A DNA stretch of 9,445 nt from contig DAHVAI010000070.1 in the NCBI GenBank assembly GCA_027314685.1, positions 1 through 9,445 on the forward strand. The letters run 5' to 3'. This stretch comes from Nitrososphaerota archaeon. Lineage in GTDB: Archaea; Thermoproteota; Nitrososphaeria; Nitrososphaerales; CADDZS01. The position numbers were made by a program, and so were the translations under genes. The notes beneath the pieces were generated by a model. The model worked only from the letters and a program-made list of their open reading frames with translations. It searched no databases and had not been told where the DNA came from. Of this stretch, positions 6,008 to 9,445 are shown in pieces; within the stretch, counting starts at the first letter, position 1, and each line of letters begins with the position of its first letter.

Positions 6008-6549
6008 TCACGGAGTGTATACAACAGTCAAGTTAACTTCAGTACTGGTACTTCCTTCTGAGACATCATGGAGCCTACTGGTAACTCCATCGCTCCAGTG
6101 GCTGAATGATACCCTGAATAGTCCGACACCATTACCTGGTAGCTACCTCCGTTGTCCACGAAAAACATGCATGGTGAAAAGCAACTTTGGGTCATAGTAC
6201 CTCCAACCCAGAGTGTGGTATAGTAGCCTGTAATCGTCTGGTTCTCAGAATTGACTGTGATCATATTTATTACCAATTGGGTTGGAGGAGGAGGTGTACT
6301 GCTGTTTCTGTAGACTGCAATCAAGTATGTATCGCTTAATATTGACACCGACCTATCAGGAGAAGTGGAGAGCTCCGCATGCGATCCCATTGATATCATG
6401 TCCTGAAATCTGCACATAAAATCCAGAGTCTGGAGTAAGCAGAAACTGTAGAATTGGGAAAGAGTTATCTCAGCGTGAAAGAGTTCCGCCGCAGTGTAGG
6501 CAGATATTGCGTAGTAACCTGACCAAACTCCAGGTGATACCGACTGCAC
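6008..6549 (-). pseudogene. Decayed secreted surface-domain protein with at least four frameshifts
   Basis: A 173-codon frame starting at GTG 6549 is open, but conserved protein sequence jumps between frames. Frame A gives SPGVWSGYYAISAY and then LSQF. Dropping one T near 6450 gives TVSA; dropping another near 6437 gives TPDSGFYVQISGHDINGIA, ending HFS at a TGA at 6358-6356. Frame A resumes with DRSVSI, DTYLIAVYRN, a run of four Pro, and ITGYYTT, then YQVMVSDYSGYH. Restoring one T near 6106 gives FSHWSDGVTSR and a clean end, LTVVYTP, at a TGA at 6010-6008. The last 90 residues are the same domain type as residues 291-378 of the spherulin-4 gene at 8086 (shared G-x-Y, F-S/T-P, Y-x-V-x-V and F-S-x-W-S-x-G). 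No signal peptide is seen in 6550-6713, so the N-terminus is lost too. Sequencing error cannot explain four shifts easily. Confidence 0.8.
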
Positions 6550-6713
6550 TGAAGATCAGATAGTGTTGAACATGCCTCTCAGAATTGATCGCTTCAATGA
6601 ATTCTACAACGGTTGGAGTTCGAAATCGCAAAGAGACTCAGTTTCTGAACTAATAGCTGGTCGTACTGATTGAAGTTATGGTCGCTAGTTACAGATGAGT
6701 ATGCCACGGCGCG

Positions 6714-7826
6714 TCAGAAATAATCCGGGACAAAAGAATCAGAATCCGAGATTCTTCTCTGTTCTACAGTCTTTGAAAAAGCGGACATGGGAACATACAC
6801 TTCATTCCAGTAGCGCATGCATGCCAAGTGTTGGTAACTGTCTACATTGACATCTTCATGTAGTACGAGATTCCTGAATATTATGTCTGCCTCGTTCACT
6901 CCTGCGACCGCTCGTATTGGGGTCGATGCCGAAAATCTTGGATTGATTTCAAATATCTTGAATTTTCCTTCGTGGACTCTCCCCTGTAGGTTTACGGGGC
7001 CCTTCGCACCGAGTTTTAACGCCGCCTCTTCAGCTGTCTTTCTGACTTCCGGATAGTCGTCAATGAACGCCTTGTAAGTCTGACCAGAGTGCAGAATTCT
7101 GCGCATCGCTATGGATGACATGATCGAATTCTTCATAGAATTCACCATGACTCCGACCGTAAACTCCTGCTTCTCGGTTGGTATCAATTGCTGAATAAAT
7201 GGTCGCCATCCGTATTTTTGAATGGCAGAAATTGATTGACGCATCTCTTCACGGTCTTTAACCACGTAAATGTGTAACGAGCCATGCCCTTCCCGCGGCT
7301 TCACGATTGCAGGGAACCCATATTCCGACGCAAATGTTTCTTGATCGTCAGGGAGTATCGAAATTGGACATGGTAAGTTGTTCTTGTTAAGAAATTGAAA
7401 GGTCTGCCATTTGTCAGTACATGTCGATACTACTCTCGGAGGATTAGTAACCACGATTGCTCTCGTCCTTCTTTCTATCTCTTCTTTTGCATCTGCCATC
7501 ACTTGTAGCTCTTCGTCTGCCCCCACGTAGATCATTCTGATCTTCTCAGAATTGCAAATACTGATTATCGAGTTGATGTATTCGGGCGAAGTGATCCGCG
7601 GTACAAGAAATCCCATGTCACTTCTGTACAGACCGGCAGCCTCTGCACTCATGTCGGTTGTAAAGATCCTGTATTTGATTTTGCTCTTGGGATCTTTGTT
7701 CGCCAATCTGAGTGATTTCATTATACCTTGTGCCACTATGGTGCCACAAGTGGTGACCAATACATTGGACTCTGTGTCAGTACTTTCTTGTGTTTCAACA
7801 ATTCTTGGCTCTTCAATCAAATGCAA
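6714..7826 (-). CDS. ATP-grasp enzyme, carbamoyl-phosphate-synthase-like
   Basis: The 370-residue soluble protein has an N-terminal Rossmann-like pre-ATP-grasp domain (about 21-125, beginning NVLVTTCGTIVAQGIMKSL) and an ATP-grasp domain (about 136-325). Expected residues are present: K139 in TDKW, K177 in IVKPREGHGS (the ATP-binding lysine and glycine loop), E221, and the metal-binding N279/Q281 in NLQGR with E293 and N295 in FEINPRFS. Family members join a carboxylate to an amine or thiol through an acyl-phosphate. This subgroup, resembling half of CarB, is often found in cell-surface polysaccharide or modified-amino-acid loci. The substrate cannot be told. The start is TTG at 7826; a second in-frame TTG at 7820 would fit a leaderless message better. 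The first 20 residues are acidic and unconserved in look. The gene is divergent from the spherulin-4 gene. Confidence 0.85.
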   Translation of the reverse strand: MHLIEEPRIVETQESTDTESNVLVTTCGTIVAQGIMKSLRLANKDPKSKIKYRIFTTDMSAEAAGLYRSDMGFLVPRITSPEYINSIISICNSEKIRMIYVGADEELQVMADAKEEIERRTRAIVVTNPPRVVSTCTDKWQTFQFLNKNNLPCPISILPDDQETFASEYGFPAIVKPREGHGSLHIYVVKDREEMRQSISAIQKYGWRPFIQQLIPTEKQEFTVGVMVNSMKNSIMSSIAMRRILHSGQTYKAFIDDYPEVRKTAEEAALKLGAKGPVNLQGRVHEGKFKIFEINPRFSASTPIRAVAGVNEADIIFRNLVLHEDVNVDSYQHLACMRYWNEVYVPMSAFSKTVEQRRISDSDSFVPDYF

Positions 7827-7842
7827 TACAACACTGAAGAAT

Positions 7843-7854
7843 TAAGATTTGAAC
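7843..7854 (-). promoter_or_regulatory. Possible TATA box of the ATP-grasp gene
   Basis: The minus strand reads AAATCTTAATTC, centred about 22 bases before TTG 7826 and 28 bases before TTG 7820. The second spacing suits a leaderless start at 7820. Confidence 0.3.
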
Positions 7855-7878
7855 ACAGGAGCTTCGTCGAAAGATACA

Positions 7879-7889
7879 TTGCAATTGCA
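7879..7889. promoter_or_regulatory. Third TGCAATTGCA palindrome, putative operator
   Basis: TTGCAATTGCA is identical over 11 bases to 1068-1078. It lies roughly 35 bases upstream of the TATA-like element of the ATP-grasp gene, similar to its placement relative to the TATA element of the gene starting at 993. This suggests a shared regulator; the evidence is sequence identity and position only. Confidence 0.35.
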
Positions 7890-8016
7890 CCAACTGTATT
7901 TGATTCCATCAAATTTTCGCAGCGAGATCGAGATATTCTTTGAAAACAACAGAGACCGGGGTGAAAATGAAATCTATCTACATACTCCAGTTTCATAATC
8001 TCCCTTTGTACAACTG

Positions 8017-8037
8017 TTTGATATCATGATTTGATAT
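8017..8037. repeat. Direct and inverted TTTGATAT repeat
   Basis: TTTGATAT occurs at 8017-8024 and again at 8030-8037, 13 bases apart. The same stretch holds an inverted repeat, ATATCA-TGATT-TGATAT (8021-8037). It lies about 20 bases upstream of the TATA-like element of the spherulin-4 gene, where a regulator could bind. Confidence 0.35.
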
Positions 8038-8052
8038 TTCTGCTGCATTCTG

Positions 8053-8060
8053 CATTAATA
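8053..8060 (+). promoter_or_regulatory. Probable TATA box of the spherulin-4 gene
   Basis: CATTAATA is centred about 29 bases before the ATG at 8086, which predicts a leaderless or nearly leaderless message. No Shine-Dalgarno sequence is seen before the ATG. Confidence 0.4.
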
Positions 8061-8085
8061 CAAATATCACAGGGCATTCGCCGGA

Positions 8086-9445
8086 ATGAATGTTCTAGAG
8101 AATTCATCTAGAAAATTAAGTGCTATTGCCGTGATCGTTATCTTTCTTGGAGTCTCAGTTTTGTTTCCGTTGCAATTTACCAGCGGCGCATCGAGATCCA
8201 CTGGACTGATTGTTCCACTTTATACTTATCCGAGTGATTCATCGTGGCAACAGCTTATTCAAGAAAAGCAGGCTTATCCAAATGTCCCAATCGCAGCTGT
8301 AATCAACCCTAACAGCGGTCCTGGATCTGCACAGGATCCGAATTTTGTCCAGGGCATCAATTCGCTTCGCGCTGCTGGTGTAATCGTGCTAGGATACGTG
8401 GCTACTGGATATGGATCAACAAGTGTTAGTTCTGTCGAATCGCAGATCAATGATTATCATTCCTGGTACAATGTGAACGGAATTTTATTTGATGAAATGA
8501 ACAACCAGCCAGGCTACGAGAGTTACTATTCCACGCTGGACACTTACGCTCATTCCCTTGGATATACGTGGACCGTGGCTAACCCAGGAACATCAATACC
8601 ATCCAGTTATATCGGAACGATGGACACTTTCGTCATTTATGAGAACTCTGGTTTGCCAAGCATATCGCAGGTTTCAAGCGCCACTGGTGGCTATCCTATA
8701 TCTGACTTTGCTTTGGTTGCCTACGGTGTGAGTGGGAGTAGCGTCACTCAGTCATACATCTCGAGCGCTGGAAACTACATTTCTTGGATCTATGTGACTG
8801 ACGCAAATCTCCCAAATCCATACGACATTCTGCCATCTTATCTTTCGAGCCTAATGGCATATCTGAGCGGAAGTTCGCCCAGCTCCACCACGACATCAAC
8901 TTCGACCTCGTCTACCACAACAATCTCAACTTCGAGCAGTACGACGACCATAGACGCTACAGTTCCAATCACGGTCGAATCATTTATTCAAAATGGAACT
9001 CAGATTCAGGGGATGTATGACATTCTTCAATCAGGAAACGGCACCGTCCTTGCTACTGGATTCACACCTTCCACTTACACAACGACCACTGGAGATCAGT
9101 ATCTGGTGACTGTGGATAATTATGGAAACTTTGTTTTCAGTAATTGGAGCTCGGGAAGTACTGATCCTACATTGACGATTACAAGCTCGCAAAGTGCGAC
9201 TCTGAAGGCATACTATCAAGATACTCCGTCGACAACAACCACAACTACTCAGACAAGCACCTCCACTACGAGTCCACCTACAACCACAACTACTCAGACA
9301 AGCACCTCCACTACGACCAGCTCTTCTACGGGGTCTGCGTCTTCTAGCCAAAACGGATCTGTCGTTTTAACTATCCTTACAAGGGATACAAGGGGCAACG
9401 TGATCAACGGGTTATATACTGTGATTCAATCGAGCAACGGATCTA
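8086..9445 (+). CDS. Secreted spherulin-4 (GH135-like) protein with repeated surface domains (3' end outside window)
   Basis: The frame is open from ATG 8086 to the window end, 453 codons without a stop. A signal peptide or anchor spans about 11-30 (LSAIAVIVIFLGVSVLF). Residues 40-262 are a spherulation-specific family 4 domain: GLIVPLYTYPSD, VPIAAVINPNSGPG, GVIVLGYVATGYG, NGILFDEM, then TFVIYENSG. Aspergillus Sph3 of this family (GH135) cleaves galactosamine-containing polysaccharide using an Asp-Glu pair and a later Glu; D136/E137 and E186 are the likely equivalents here. A Thr/Ser-rich linker (263-289) follows. Next come a beta-sandwich-like domain (291-378, ending FSNWSSG then LKAYY), a second Thr/Ser linker (380-421) and the start of a second copy (from about 425). 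Thr/Ser linkers of this kind are often glycosylated. It likely acts outside the cell; the substrate is inferred from fungal relatives only. Confidence 0.9.
   Translation, partial: MNVLENSSRKLSAIAVIVIFLGVSVLFPLQFTSGASRSTGLIVPLYTYPSDSSWQQLIQEKQAYPNVPIAAVINPNSGPGSAQDPNFVQGINSLRAAGVIVLGYVATGYGSTSVSSVESQINDYHSWYNVNGILFDEMNNQPGYESYYSTLDTYAHSLGYTWTVANPGTSIPSSYIGTMDTFVIYENSGLPSISQVSSATGGYPISDFALVAYGVSGSSVTQSYISSAGNYISWIYVTDANLPNPYDILPSYLSSLMAYLSGSSPSSTTTSTSTSSTTTISTSSSTTTIDATVPITVESFIQNGTQIQGMYDILQSGNGTVLATGFTPSTYTTTTGDQYLVTVDNYGNFVFSNWSSGSTDPTLTITSSQSATLKAYYQDTPSTTTTTTQTSTSTTSPPTTTTTQTSTSTTTSSSTGSASSSQNGSVVLTILTRDTRGNVINGLYTVIQSSNGS
9235..9316 (+). repeat. 37-base perfect direct repeat inside the Thr/Ser linker
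   Basis: Positions 9235-9271 and 9280-9316 are identical, with a 45-base (15-codon) period, so the frame is kept. Both encode TTTTQTSTSTT. This is a recent in-frame duplication of linker sequence, of the kind that varies in length between strains. Confidence 0.9.

Larger units (their letters stand above)
7827..8085. other. Divergent intergenic region with two promoters
   Basis: This 259-base gap lies between the leftward ATP-grasp gene and the rightward spherulin-4 gene. It holds a GCAATTGC palindrome and AT-rich promoter elements at both ends. It also holds a 20-codon frame at 7967-8029 (MKSIYILQFH at its start) preceded by GGGGTGA at a plausible ribosome-site distance. That frame is too short to call a gene without transcript data. 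Confidence 0.5.

Noticed and set aside
5985..6197. 70-codon plus-strand frame after the PsiE-like gene
   Set aside because: It is opposite the conserved C-terminal domain of the pseudogene and shows no features of its own.
6028..6549. An intact 173-residue protein on the minus strand
   Set aside because: Conserved segments continue in other frames and the C-terminal 25 residues of this frame are nonsense compared with the frame that gives FSHWSDG, so it is a pseudogene.
9235..9316. CRISPR-like repeat
   Set aside because: There are only two copies with an 8-base gap, in frame inside a Thr/Ser linker; it is a coding repeat.
9031..9351. A 106-codon minus-strand frame rich in Arg, Ser and Cys
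   Set aside because: It is the reverse complement of the Thr/Ser-rich repeats of the spherulin-4 gene; the composition is an artefact of that repeat.

Overview
The window looks archaeal, most likely from the Thaumarchaeota (class Nitrososphaeria) or a close relative. The reasons are archaeal TATA-box spacing upstream of several genes, frequent TTG starts with little or no 5' leader, small zinc-finger proteins, and secreted proteins with Thr/Ser-rich linkers and repeated beta-sandwich-like surface domains. This assignment is inference from gene content; there is no rRNA or other marker gene in the window.

Left part (1-2142). Two very small leftward genes at the edge encode zinc-binding proteins: a 50-residue zinc ribbon, then a C2HC-type finger that runs off the window. 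They lie 5 bases apart, like an operon. Next is a leftward seven-helix membrane protein resembling the TMEM198/DUF4203 type. It is divergent from a rightward FUSC (aromatic-acid-exporter-like) membrane protein. The divergent gap carries two identical GCAATTGC palindromes, and a third copy sits upstream of the ATP-grasp gene at 7826.

Middle part (2148-5978). A leftward ACT-V4R protein (likely ligand-sensing) is divergent from a YsnE-like GNAT acetyltransferase. The acetyltransferase stop codon directly abuts the stop of a small single-helix membrane protein on the other strand. A 534-base stretch with no convincing gene follows (3802-4335). Then come a membrane-anchored seven-bladed YVTN-type beta-propeller and a PsiE-like four-helix membrane protein, both rightward, both starting with TTG and probably leaderless or nearly so.

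Right part (6008-9445). A leftward pseudogene of a secreted surface protein can be read across at least four frameshifts. Its C-terminal domain is the same type as the repeated C-terminal domain of the last gene. A leftward carbamoyl-phosphate-synthase-like ATP-grasp enzyme with all key residues follows. It is divergent from a large secreted spherulin-4 (GH135-like) protein with Thr/Ser-rich linkers and at least two copies of the surface domain, cut by the window end.

The genes do not form one obvious pathway. The common theme is the cell envelope: seven of the eleven gene entries, counting the pseudogene, are membrane or secreted proteins. I see no CRISPR array, no tRNA or rRNA gene, no transposase and no integrase.
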